Part shown: one piece after another, positions 1 to 7,060 of the stretch | Layout: the number at the start of each line of letters is the position of its first letter | Position numbering within the stretch: position 1 is the stretch's first letter | Assembly (NCBI GenBank): GCA_017694655.1 | Contig: JADIMQ010000033.1 | Span: forward strand, 1-32,772 | DNA length: 32,772 bases | From: Candidatus Cryptobacteroides merdigallinarum | GTDB lineage: Bacteria; Bacteroidota; Bacteroidia; Bacteroidales; UBA932 | Direction: 5' to 3' | The notes under the pieces: model-generated | What the model was told of the DNA's origin: nothing | Database searches by the model: none | Seen by the model: the letters and a program-made list of their open reading frames with translations, nothing else | Translations under genes and position numbers: made by a program

Positions 1-115
1 CTATTGTGCTGGCTGCCAGACGTATGTCAAAGCCGTCCCCTCCCTTGTACGAGAGGAGGAGCCTCGTGGTGTCGGCATTCTCGTTTTCAGTTACGAATCT
101 GGCGAAGTCATTCAT
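1..115 (-). CDS. N-terminal fragment of a class I SAM-dependent methyltransferase-like protein (runs off left edge)
   Basis: An open frame begins with ATG at 115-113 on the minus strand and is still open at the window edge, giving 38 residues that begin MNDFARFVTENEN and contain TTRLLLSYKG and FDIRLAASTI. From memory, this layout (FI/V..HE.DDT.RLLL followed by D..LA..TIE.RRKL) matches the start of the Bacteroidota SAM-dependent methyltransferases that carry a THUMP-like domain. The catalytic part lies outside the window, so the family call rests on a short N-terminus only. A promoter-like sequence lies upstream on the same strand (201-232), which supports a real start at 115. No ribosome-binding site is obvious, as is normal in this phylum. 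Confidence 0.5.
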   Translation of the reverse strand, partial: MNDFARFVTENENADTTRLLLSYKGGDGFDIRLAASTI

Positions 116-474
116 GGCAATATGTCTTGAACTGTTTCCCGGAGAGACGCGCTGCCAGGAAGAGCCCCGTCTCCCGCAGCCGCCCACGTCCTTCGTCCTG
201 CAAAATTACCACAAACTGTCCGTATTTTCAGAAAAATAATTTGACAATAAGCTGAAGTTCCTTTTCAATGTCATGTCTCATGTCCTGAAATTTTTCTAAT
301 TTTGCATGTCTGGAATACGGATATATGAAGTATCGTATGGGAATATACACAGTTCAATACAGGAACAAGATTCATGACTTTCACTCTTGGGGAGCGGCTG
401 CGCTGATCTAGCCTCCGGCTTCCTTTTTCCATACAATCGTACTTATTCAGTAACTATAAAATAATCAGTAATTT
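116..474. other. Non-coding divergent spacer
   Basis: This 359-bp stretch separates the minus-strand gene at the left edge from the TolC remnant. Apart from the minus-strand promoter at 201-232, it holds a lone TAATTTTG box on the plus strand at 297-304, with no convincing -33 partner. The last 40 bases before 475 are AT-rich. I see no coding frame with a recognisable product, no RNA gene and no mobile element. It may be partly decayed sequence, in keeping with the broken gene that follows. Confidence 0.5.
201..232 (-). promoter_or_regulatory. Bacteroidota-type promoter for the gene at 1-115
   Basis: On the minus strand a TAATTTTG box (208-201) fits the TAnnTTTG -7 consensus. TCTG (232-229), one mismatch from TTTG, lies 20 bp upstream. 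The predicted transcript would start near 194, about 80 nt before the ATG at 115. Confidence 0.45.
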
Positions 475-777
475 ATGAGCAATGAGAAAAGGCTCATAGG
501 GTTGTTGTGCACTGCAATCCTATGTAGCCAGGGGGTGTGTGCCCAGCCCCGGAAGATGGGCATAGAGGAACTCTTCCGCCTTGCGGACGGGCAGAGCGTG
601 AGTATCCAGGCATGCAGGACCGCAGCGGAAGCCGCCGGGGAGGCCCTTAAGGCGGCCAGGGCGCAAAGGCTTCCGGATATCGGCGTGTCCCTGTCCGCCA
701 GCTACCTGGGCAACGGCAGGCTATGTTCCTCTTCCTCCTGTCCCTTCTGTACGATACCCCGGTGCGAAGGGGCCTGA
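475..777 (+). pseudogene. Truncated TolC-family outer membrane efflux protein
   Basis: The first ~80 residues look like the start of a TolC/OEP outer-membrane channel. A signal peptide (MSNEKRLIGLLCTAILCS..., cleavage near CAQ) is followed by GIEELFRLADGQSVSIQA, EAAGEALKAARAQRLPDIG and SLSASYLGNGRL, which is the typical first helix and first strand in Bacteroidota homologues. Family members are usually 400-500 residues, but here the similarity stops at about base 718. The frame then runs into a Cys/Ser-rich tail and stops at 777. No efflux pump partner (RND or membrane fusion protein) lies nearby. I infer a remnant created by deletion; the start at ATG 475 keeps its own AT-rich leader. Function is probably lost. 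Confidence 0.7.
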
Positions 778-875
778 AACGGATGCCGCTCTGGCAGAAG
801 ATAAGGAAATCCATGCCGGAAAGCCGCTTGAAAGAATTTTTGAAAAATTTCAAAACTGTTTCTAAATTTGTATGA
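723..875 (+). pseudogene. C-terminal relic of an unidentified membrane protein
   Basis: Right after the point where TolC similarity ends, another frame encodes about 50 residues. It starts with a hydrophobic stretch (MFLFLLSLLYD), then TPVRRGLKRM, then a basic tail with KIRKSMPESRLKEFLKNF, and stops at TGA 873-875. A last membrane helix followed by Y-D/E-x-PVRRxL is reminiscent of the C-terminus of acyltransferase-3 (OafA-like) proteins, but this is only a resemblance. It has no start context of its own, and the pgm promoter sits inside it, so I read it as debris fused to the TolC remnant by a deletion rather than a working small gene. Confidence 0.35.
839..870 (+). promoter_or_regulatory. 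Promoter of the phosphosugar mutase gene
   Basis: TTTG (839-842), a 20-bp spacer and TAAATTTG (863-870) match the Bacteroidetes TTTG-N19/21-TAnnTTTG promoter exactly. Transcription would start near 877, leaving a leader of about 97 nt with a small TTCCC/GGGAA hairpin (about 907-919) and an AT-rich end before the ATG at 974. Confidence 0.75.
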
Positions 876-973
876 TAATGTTTCCGGACAGGAATATACG
901 TGACCCTTCCCTCCGGGAAAATGCCTTGAAGACTGAAAATATATTAACGCTATATTTAAACTAACGATCAATC

Positions 974-2638
974 ATGGAAAAAGATTTCAGAGCGGTCGCC
1001 CAGAGCTGGCTCGACGGCAACTATGACAACGCGACCAAGTGTCAGATCATCGAATTGAGGAACACCGACCCTGCAGGTTTCGAGGACGCTTTCTACCGTA
1101 ATCTCGAATTCGGTACGGGAGGACTCAGGGGAATAATGGGTGTGGGTACCAACAGGATGAACAAATACACCGTAGGTATGGCCACCCAGGGCCTGGCGAA
1201 CTACATCAGGAAACACTGCACCGGGGACGACATAAAGGTCTGCATCTCGTTCGACAGCAGGAACCACAGCAAGGAATTCGCGAAGATAACCGCGGATGTC
1301 CTCTCTGCGAACGGCCTCCATGTCTTCATATTCGACAATCTCCGTCCGACGCCTGAACTGAGCTACGCCATAAGGAAGAAAGGCGCCCAGGCCGGGGTGA
1401 TGGTTACGGCATCGCACAACCCGAAGGAATACAACGGCTACAAGGTCTTCTGGTCAGACGGGGCGCAGATAACCTCCCCTGTGGACAAGGACATCGTCGC
1501 CGAGGTCAATGCCATCACGGACCCGTCTATGGTGAAGTTCGAGGCCACTGACGAGTGCGGTGAGATAGAGACCATGGGTGCGGAGATGGACAATGCATAC
1601 CTCAACGATATCCTGTCACTTACCCTCTCTCCTGAATCCAGGGCAAGGCACAAGGACCTGAAGTTTGTCTATACCCCGCTTCACGGTACAGGCGTGCGCC
1701 TTGTCCCGGAAGCCCTGAAGAGGCTCGGCTTCGAGAAGGTCTACCATGTCCCTGACCAGGATGTGAGCGACGGCAATTTCCCGACCGTGGCCTCACCTAA
1801 CCCGGAGGAGCCGTCGGCCCTGAAGATGGCCATCGAGGTGGCTGACAGGGAGAACGCCGACATCGTCCTCGCCACCGACCCGGATGCCGACAGGATGGGT
1901 ATCGCCGTCCGTGACAACGACGGGAAGATGGTGCTTTTCAACGGCAACCAGACCGGTGCAATGCTCACATACTATATCCTCACGAGATGGCATGAGCTGG
2001 GCAAGCTGGATTCCACAAAGTATGTCGTGAAGACCATTGTCACCACAGAACTGATACGTGCCATTGCCGAAAAGTTCGGGGTGAAGGTATACAATGTCCT
2101 TACCGGCTTCAAGTATATCGCCGAGATAGTGAAGCAGAACGAGGGCAAGGGCGAGTTCATCTGCGGTGGAGAGGAAAGCTACGGCTTCAACGTCGGGGAG
2201 TTCGTCCGCGACAAGGATGCCATGATCGCCTGCTCGATGGTCGCCGAATGCGCATGCTGGGCTGCCGACCAGGGGAAGACCCTCTACCAGCTGATGCAGG
2301 ACATATATGCCGAGTTCGGGTATTACAGGGAGTCCCTTACATCCCTCGTCCGCAAGGGTAAGGCCGGTGTGGAGGAGATAGCGAAGATAATGTCGGACCT
2401 GCGGGCCACCCCTCCGGCAGAGCTTGCCGGCTCTCCTGTCGTCAAGGTAATCGACTACGAGAAGCCGGAGGAGACAGGACTGCCGAAGTCCAATGTCCTC
2501 CAGTTCTTCAGCGCAGACGGGGATGTGGTTTCCGTACGTCCTTCCGGTACCGAGCCGAAGATCAAGTTCTATTTCGGTGCCAAGGGAGATGACGCGGACG
2601 CCAAGACAGAGAAGCTGAAGGCGCAGTTCATAAAATAA
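974..2638 (+). CDS. Phosphosugar mutase (phosphoglucomutase/phosphomannomutase family)
   Basis: Alpha-D-phosphohexomutase of 554 residues, close to the usual length of the Bacteroidota PGM2-like group. It interconverts sugar-1- and sugar-6-phosphates in the cytoplasm through a phosphoserine enzyme and a bisphosphate intermediate. All four functional loops are present: the N-terminal substrate region with EFGTGGLRG (45-53), the catalytic loop TASHNP (145-150, Ser147), the metal loop DPDADR (302-307), the sugar loop GGEESYG (398-404) and the phosphate loop RPSGTEPK (522-529). The family includes phosphoglucomutase, phosphomannomutase and phosphopentomutase activities, so the exact substrate (glucose-1-P, mannose-1-P or ribose-1-P) is not fixed by these motifs. 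It has its own promoter at 839-870. An ABC ATPase gene follows 100 bp later on the same strand. Confidence 0.9.
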   Translation: MEKDFRAVAQSWLDGNYDNATKCQIIELRNTDPAGFEDAFYRNLEFGTGGLRGIMGVGTNRMNKYTVGMATQGLANYIRKHCTGDDIKVCISFDSRNHSKEFAKITADVLSANGLHVFIFDNLRPTPELSYAIRKKGAQAGVMVTASHNPKEYNGYKVFWSDGAQITSPVDKDIVAEVNAITDPSMVKFEATDECGEIETMGAEMDNAYLNDILSLTLSPESRARHKDLKFVYTPLHGTGVRLVPEALKRLGFEKVYHVPDQDVSDGNFPTVASPNPEEPSALKMAIEVADRENADIVLATDPDADRMGIAVRDNDGKMVLFNGNQTGAMLTYYILTRWHELGKLDSTKYVVKTIVTTELIRAIAEKFGVKVYNVLTGFKYIAEIVKQNEGKGEFICGGEESYGFNVGEFVRDKDAMIACSMVAECACWAADQGKTLYQLMQDIYAEFGYYRESLTSLVRKGKAGVEEIAKIMSDLRATPPAELAGSPVVKVIDYEKPEETGLPKSNVLQFFSADGDVVSVRPSGTEPKIKFYFGAKGDDADAKTEKLKAQFIK

Positions 2639-2738
2639 CGTCCCTCCAGCCTGCGGGAGAGACGTCTCCGGACTGGGCCTGGTCCCTTGCTGGACTTGCC
2701 ATGCCCCTCCCGGTACGTCTGTACGTCAGGCTACGCTT

Positions 2739-4172
2739 ATGGAGATAATACTCGAAAACGCAGTGGCGAGGTTCCCTGAATTCCGTTTCAGGGAACCTTT
2801 GTCATGGAATATGGCCGAGGGTGAGAACTGGGCCGTGACAGGGCCGAACGGGGCCGGGAAATCCCTGTTCATGGACACTGTCCGGGGTGCCGTTGCCCTT
2901 AAGGAGGGCAGGGTACGGTGTCTCGGCAGGAACGGGAAAGAAGTCAGGGGCGGTATCCGCACCCTCGTCTTCCAGGACATATACTCCATGCCCGGAGCAA
3001 TGCCTTCCTATTACCAGCAGAGATGGAATTCCCAGGATTCGGCGGACTCTCCTCATGTCTCTGACTTGCTTGACGGTGGTCCGGGAGCCCTTTCCATGGA
3101 GGATATGGAGCTTTTCGGCATCAGGGAGCCCCTGGGGAAAAAGGTCCTCTCGCTTTCGAGCGGGGAACTCCGGAAGCTGATGATAGCTCGGGCCCTGATG
3201 TCCGGGCCTTCTGTCCTTGTCCTTGACAACCCGTTCATAGGCCTGGACGAGGGCTCCCGCAGAGTCCTTGACAACATGCTCTCCTCCATGAGCAGGAAGA
3301 AGGGCCTGCAGGTCATCCTTGTGCTTGGCCGCCATGAGGACATCCCCGCCTGGATAGACAAGGTCCAGCCGGTGCTCGACAGGCGGCTTCTTCCGCCGGT
3401 GACAAGAGGCGTGTTTTTCTCCGGAGGCTATGTGGAAAGGCTTTTCGGCCCTGCTTCCGGCACCATTCTGCATGTAGGCCGCCTGCCAGGGAACGGTCCG
3501 GCACCTGCCGAAGACTACAGGAATGTGCTGGAAATGAGGAATGTGACAGTGAAGTATAAGGAAAAGACCATACTTTCCGGCCTGGACTGGTCTGTCGGGA
3601 AAGGGGAGTGCTGGGCCCTGCTCGGGAAGAACGGCTCCGGGAAATCCACCCTGCTGAGCCTTGTCTGTGGCGACAATCCGCAGGCCTATGCCAACGATAT
3701 CGTACTTTTCGGCAGGAGACGGGGGACAGGGGAGAGTATATGGGACATAAAGCGGAGGATAGGCTACCTCAGCCCGGACGTCCACACCTGCTATATGGAG
3801 GATATACCCTGCCGGGAAGTCGTTGAGAGCGGTTTTTTCGACTCCGTAGGCCTTTTCAGGGAATGTACTCCGGAGCAGAGGGCGAGGGCCCTCGCGTGGA
3901 TGGAGATCTTCGGGGCAGAATCACTTGCCGGCCGCTCTTTCGTGAAGGTCTCGTACGGGGAGCAGCGCCTGGTCCTCCTTGCCCGGGCCTTCGTGAAATC
4001 TCCTGAACTTCTGGTCCTGGACGAACCTCTCCACGGGCTCGACTCCGGCAGGAAGGCCCTTGCCCTGGAGATAATAGACAAGTATTGCGCAGACCCGCGC
4101 GTCTCCCTCCTGTACGTTACCCACTACCGGGATGAAATCCCTTCCTGCGTGACCCGCGCCAGGACTCTTTAG
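2739..4172 (+). CDS. ModF-like tandem ABC ATPase
   Basis: A 477-residue cytoplasmic protein with two ABC nucleotide-binding domains and no membrane segment. NBD1 has Walker A GPNGAGKS (35-42), signature LSSGE (139-143) and Walker B ending LVLDNP (Asp163, Asn164). NBD2 has Walker A GKNGSGKST (296-304), signature VSYGEQ (404-409) and Walker B LVLDEP (Asp428, Glu429). The layout and length fit the ModF/PhrA group, whose physiological role is poorly known. ModF sits next to molybdate transport genes in E. coli, but no such genes are here. NBD1 lacks the catalytic glutamate (Asn instead), so NBD2 is probably the main ATP-hydrolysing site. The gene ends 3 bp before the stop of the convergent antiporter gene, leaving no room for a conventional terminator between them. 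Confidence 0.82.
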   Translation: MEIILENAVARFPEFRFREPLSWNMAEGENWAVTGPNGAGKSLFMDTVRGAVALKEGRVRCLGRNGKEVRGGIRTLVFQDIYSMPGAMPSYYQQRWNSQDSADSPHVSDLLDGGPGALSMEDMELFGIREPLGKKVLSLSSGELRKLMIARALMSGPSVLVLDNPFIGLDEGSRRVLDNMLSSMSRKKGLQVILVLGRHEDIPAWIDKVQPVLDRRLLPPVTRGVFFSGGYVERLFGPASGTILHVGRLPGNGPAPAEDYRNVLEMRNVTVKYKEKTILSGLDWSVGKGECWALLGKNGSGKSTLLSLVCGDNPQAYANDIVLFGRRRGTGESIWDIKRRIGYLSPDVHTCYMEDIPCREVVESGFFDSVGLFRECTPEQRARALAWMEIFGAESLAGRSFVKVSYGEQRLVLLARAFVKSPELLVLDEPLHGLDSGRKALALEIIDKYCADPRVSLLYVTHYRDEIPSCVTRARTL

Positions 4173-4175
4173 GGC

Positions 4176-5654
4176 CTATCCCTCATTGTCGTGGTCCGAG
4201 ATTATCAGAAGCCTGTCCCCGGCCTGGAGCTCCACGCTCCCGTTAGGGACAATGAACTTGTCCTGCCTCTTTATCATCATTACCAGCATGCCCTCCGGCA
4301 GCTTCAGCTCCTTCAGGGTGTTGCCGTGCAGCAGGGACTCCTCCGTGAGGGTTATCTCCACCAGTTTCCCGGCCTCTTCAGGTACCTCCACACCGAAGGT
4401 GTTCTCTTCTTCAGGCATGTCCTCGTTGAGCTTGAGCAGCCTGGCGCTCCCGGTGATGGAGCTGCCCTGGATTATGAGGGAGAGGAGGGTTATGAAGAAC
4501 ACGATGTTGAAGATGAGGTCAGCCCCCTCCACATTCTCGACCACAGGGTAGGTGGCGAAGAGTATGGGTGCGGCCCCACGGAGCCCGACCCACGATATGA
4601 AGCTCTTGGAGGCCGTGGATATCTTCCTGAACGGGGCCAGGGAGATGAACACGCTCAACGGCCTTGCCACCAGTATCATGAATATGCCAATCAGCAGGGC
4701 CACAGGACCGGTCTTCAGCATTTCGTGCGGGTTGACCAGCAGCCCGAGGATGAGGAACATGAATATCTGCACCAGCCATGTCATCCCGTCGAAGAAGGAC
4801 AGGATATCCTTCCTGTAGGGGATTGACTTGTTCCCTATTATGATGCCGGCCAGGTACACGGCCAGGTAGCCGTTTCCGGAGAGGTAGGTGGTGGCGGTGT
4901 AGGAGAAGAACATCACGCTGAGCAGGAGTATGGCGTACAGCGGGGCGTTGTTGAGGTTCACCCTGCGCAGGAACCAGACGCTCGCGAACCCGAAGACAGC
5001 ACCCCCGAGTATGCCCACCCCGAACTGCAGCAGCAGGGTCCTGAACGCGTCGCCGGCCACTGACCACGAATCCAGGCTCCCGGCGCTGTCCCCCGTCAGG
5101 GCGTTTGCCAGCTGGATCAGGATGATGGTCAGGATGTAGGCCATGGGGTCGTTGCTCCCGCTCTCGAGCTCCAGCATCGGCTGGAGATTGTTCTTCAGGC
5201 GCATCTTGCTGTTCCTGAGTATGTTGAATACCGATGCCGAGTCGGTGGAGGACATTGTGGCGGCAAGCAGGAGGCAGGTCACCAGAGGAAGGCTTATCGG
5301 GCACCTGTCCCACACGGACAGGACGAATATGAACAGTCCGGTGAACACTGTGGTGAGCACCACCCCGAGCGTGGACAGCATGAGTCCCGGTGCGAGCACA
5401 GGCCTTATTTCCTTTATCTTCGTCTCCATGCCTCCGGAGAACAGTATTACGCACAGGGAGCACATCCCTATGAACTGGGCCTGCTTGACATCGTTGAACT
5501 GCAGCCCGAGCCCGTCCACCCCGAAGAGCATGCCCGCCACCAGGAACAGCAGGAGGGAAGGCAGCCCGAAGCGGTAGCCGGCCTTGCTTATAAGGATGCT
5601 GCTGAAAATCAGTACTGAAAGTATGAGCAATACATTTTCTGAAGTAAATGTCAT
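4176..5654 (-). CDS. nhaP2: Potassium/proton antiporter, CPA1 type with C-terminal RCK_C domain
   Basis: Inner-membrane cation/proton exchanger of 492 residues. The N-terminal ~400 residues form about a dozen hydrophobic segments with the CPA1 motifs SSTDSASVF and ELESGSNDPMA; the ND pair is the ion/proton site. The soluble C-terminus (roughly the last 75 residues, with LLHGNTLKELKLPEG and ELQAGDRLLIIS) is a TrkA-C/RCK_C ligand-binding domain, as in NhaP2/CvrA, where it gates K+ efflux. The frame is open 48 bases further upstream, but I chose ATG 5654-5652 because it overlaps the nth stop codon in an ATGA and begins with the family-like MTFTSENVLLILSVLIF. It is the last gene of the ftsE-nth-nhaP2 operon. 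The ion preference (K+ over Na+) is inferred from the family. TrkA-C domains can bind c-di-AMP in other bacteria, which is suggestive given the PgpH-type gene at 17636. Confidence 0.85.
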   Translation of the reverse strand: MTFTSENVLLILSVLIFSSILISKAGYRFGLPSLLLFLVAGMLFGVDGLGLQFNDVKQAQFIGMCSLCVILFSGGMETKIKEIRPVLAPGLMLSTLGVVLTTVFTGLFIFVLSVWDRCPISLPLVTCLLLAATMSSTDSASVFNILRNSKMRLKNNLQPMLELESGSNDPMAYILTIILIQLANALTGDSAGSLDSWSVAGDAFRTLLLQFGVGILGGAVFGFASVWFLRRVNLNNAPLYAILLLSVMFFSYTATTYLSGNGYLAVYLAGIIIGNKSIPYRKDILSFFDGMTWLVQIFMFLILGLLVNPHEMLKTGPVALLIGIFMILVARPLSVFISLAPFRKISTASKSFISWVGLRGAAPILFATYPVVENVEGADLIFNIVFFITLLSLIIQGSSITGSARLLKLNEDMPEEENTFGVEVPEEAGKLVEITLTEESLLHGNTLKELKLPEGMLVMMIKRQDKFIVPNGSVELQAGDRLLIISDHDNEG

Positions 5655-6307
5655 TTCCTGTCCCCGTTTTTCGTTTCCTGTTCTTCTGAATATCTGCACC
5701 ATCCCCTGATCTGGCAGTTCGCGCAGTCAGGCCTGACGGCCTTGCATACGTAGCGCCCGTGGAGGATAAGCCAGTGGTGTGCCATCGGCCTGAGCTCCGG
5801 GGCAATGTTTGCCGTGAGCTCCTTCTCCACTGCCTCCACCGTCTTCCCGTCAGAGAGCCCGAGCCTCCTCGCGACCCTGAACACATGGGTGTCTACCGCA
5901 ATCACCGGCTTGTCGTAGACTATGGACGCTATCACGTTCGCTGTCTTGCGCCCGACCCCCGGAAGCCTCACGAGGTCCTCCGTGTCCTCGGGCACCTTTC
6001 CCTCGAATTCATCCACCAGCATCCTGGCCATCCCGACAAGGTGCCTGGCCTTGCTGTTGGGGTAAGTGATGGACCTGATGTCCTCGCGGACCTCGTTCTC
6101 GTCGGCCTCCGCCAGCCTTTCCGGGACAGGATATTTCCTGAATATGTCCGGAGTATGCATGTTCACCCTCCTGTCGGTGCACTGGGCCGAGAGTATCACG
6201 GCCACAAGCAGGTGGAAGGGGGTGTCATAGTCGAGTTCCGTCTTCACGTCCGGCATGTTCTTCCCGAACCAGTCCAGGATGCCGGAATATCTTTCCTTCC
6301 TGTTCAT
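5651..6307 (-). CDS. nth: Endonuclease III
   Basis: DNA glycosylase/AP lyase of base excision repair that removes oxidised pyrimidines; 218 residues, normal length. The helix-hairpin-helix LPGVGRKTANV carries the catalytic lysine (Lys121), and VDTHVFRV supplies the catalytic aspartate (Asp139). The C-terminal cysteines at 188, 195, 198 and 204 have the C-x6-C-x2-C-x5-C spacing of the 4Fe-4S cluster. The open frame extends 33 bases upstream, but ATG 6307-6305 is the likely start because it overlaps the ftsE stop in an ATGA. Its own stop overlaps the antiporter start in the same way, so translation of the three genes is probably coupled. Confidence 0.95.
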   Translation of the reverse strand: MNRKERYSGILDWFGKNMPDVKTELDYDTPFHLLVAVILSAQCTDRRVNMHTPDIFRKYPVPERLAEADENEVREDIRSITYPNSKARHLVGMARMLVDEFEGKVPEDTEDLVRLPGVGRKTANVIASIVYDKPVIAVDTHVFRVARRLGLSDGKTVEAVEKELTANIAPELRPMAHHWLILHGRYVCKAVRPDCANCQIRGWCRYSEEQETKNGDRK

Positions 6308-6987
6308 GCCTCTATTTCCTTGCATTCCTCGTTCCTGCACTCCATCACCCTTCCCCTGTACTTGCCGAAGATTGCCCTGTTGTGGGTGACCATGACTACT
6401 GCCGTGCCCCTCTCCCTGTTTATGGACGTGAGCAGGGCCATTATCCCGTCCGCCGTCTCGTTGTCGAGGTTGCCGGTGGGCTCGTCGGCAATGATTACCT
6501 CCGGGTCATTCAGGAGGGCGCGGGCTATGGCCACTCTCTGCTGCTCCCCTCCGGAAAGCTGGTGGGGCATCCTGTGGGCCTTGTGTTCCATGCCCACAGC
6601 CTCGAGAACTTCCACTGTCCTTCTGTCCATGTCCGTGCCGCTCTTCCATCCAGTGGCCTTCAGGACGAAAAGCAGGTTCTCCTCCACGGTCCTGTCCATC
6701 AGGAGCTGGAAGTCCTGGAAGACGACCCCGAGCTTCCTCCGCAGGAAGGGTATCTCCTTTTCCCTGATGGAGCCGAGGTCGAAGCCGCAGACCTCCCCGC
6801 GGCCCTTCACCAGGGGGGTCTCGGCTATCATCGTCCGTATTATCGAGGTCTTGCCGGTCCCTACCTTCCCGACTATGTACAGGAAGTCCCCTGGATATAC
6901 GTCCATGTCGAGGCCGTATATCACCGTACTATCGCCGCCCTTTATGTCGGCATCCTTGAAAGATATTATGGGTTTATTGTTTTCCAT
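6304..6987 (-). CDS. ftsE: Cell division ATP-binding protein FtsE
   Basis: ABC ATPase of 227 residues that, with the membrane protein FtsX, links the divisome to peptidoglycan hydrolases. It has Walker A GKVGTGKT (40-47), Q-loop Gln91, signature LSGGEQQR (144-151) and Walker B VIIADEP (164-170) followed by TGNLD, the FtsE/LolD-type signature. LolD is the alternative reading, but the short form and the FLRRKLGVVFQDFQLL segment favour FtsE. There is no ftsX beside it; the partner must be encoded elsewhere, as I recall is common in Bacteroidota. It is the first gene of a minus-strand operon with nth and nhaP2, and its start faces the TPR gene across a 73-bp divergent promoter region. Confidence 0.85.
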   Translation of the reverse strand: MENNKPIISFKDADIKGGDSTVIYGLDMDVYPGDFLYIVGKVGTGKTSIIRTMIAETPLVKGRGEVCGFDLGSIREKEIPFLRRKLGVVFQDFQLLMDRTVEENLLFVLKATGWKSGTDMDRRTVEVLEAVGMEHKAHRMPHQLSGGEQQRVAIARALLNDPEVIIADEPTGNLDNETADGIMALLTSINRERGTAVVMVTHNRAIFGKYRGRVMECRNEECKEIEA

Positions 6988-7013
6988 CGTATAATAAAAT
7001 CAAGCACATTCTA

Positions 7014-7021
7014 CAAAAATA
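7014..7021 (-). promoter_or_regulatory. -7 box for the ftsE-nth-nhaP2 operon
   Basis: TATTTTTG on the minus strand (7021-7014) fits TAnnTTTG. No good TTTG partner is seen at the expected distance, so only the -7 box is claimed. A transcript would start about 20 nt before ftsE. Confidence 0.4.
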
Positions 7022-7033
7022 GTAAAAAAAGCC

Positions 7034-7041
7034 TATTTTTG
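7034..7041 (+). promoter_or_regulatory. -7 box for the TPR/outer-membrane protein pair
   Basis: TATTTTTG on the plus strand fits TAnnTTTG and lies 20 bp before ATG 7061. The -33 region is poor. It is arranged back to back with the minus-strand box at 7014-7021. Confidence 0.4.
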
Positions 7042-7060
7042 CGGAAAAATGTGATAACTT

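Noticed and set aside
5759..6994. A 411-codon plus-strand frame over nth and ftsE
   Set aside because: Shadow of two well-supported minus-strand genes with intact catalytic motifs and ATGA junctions.
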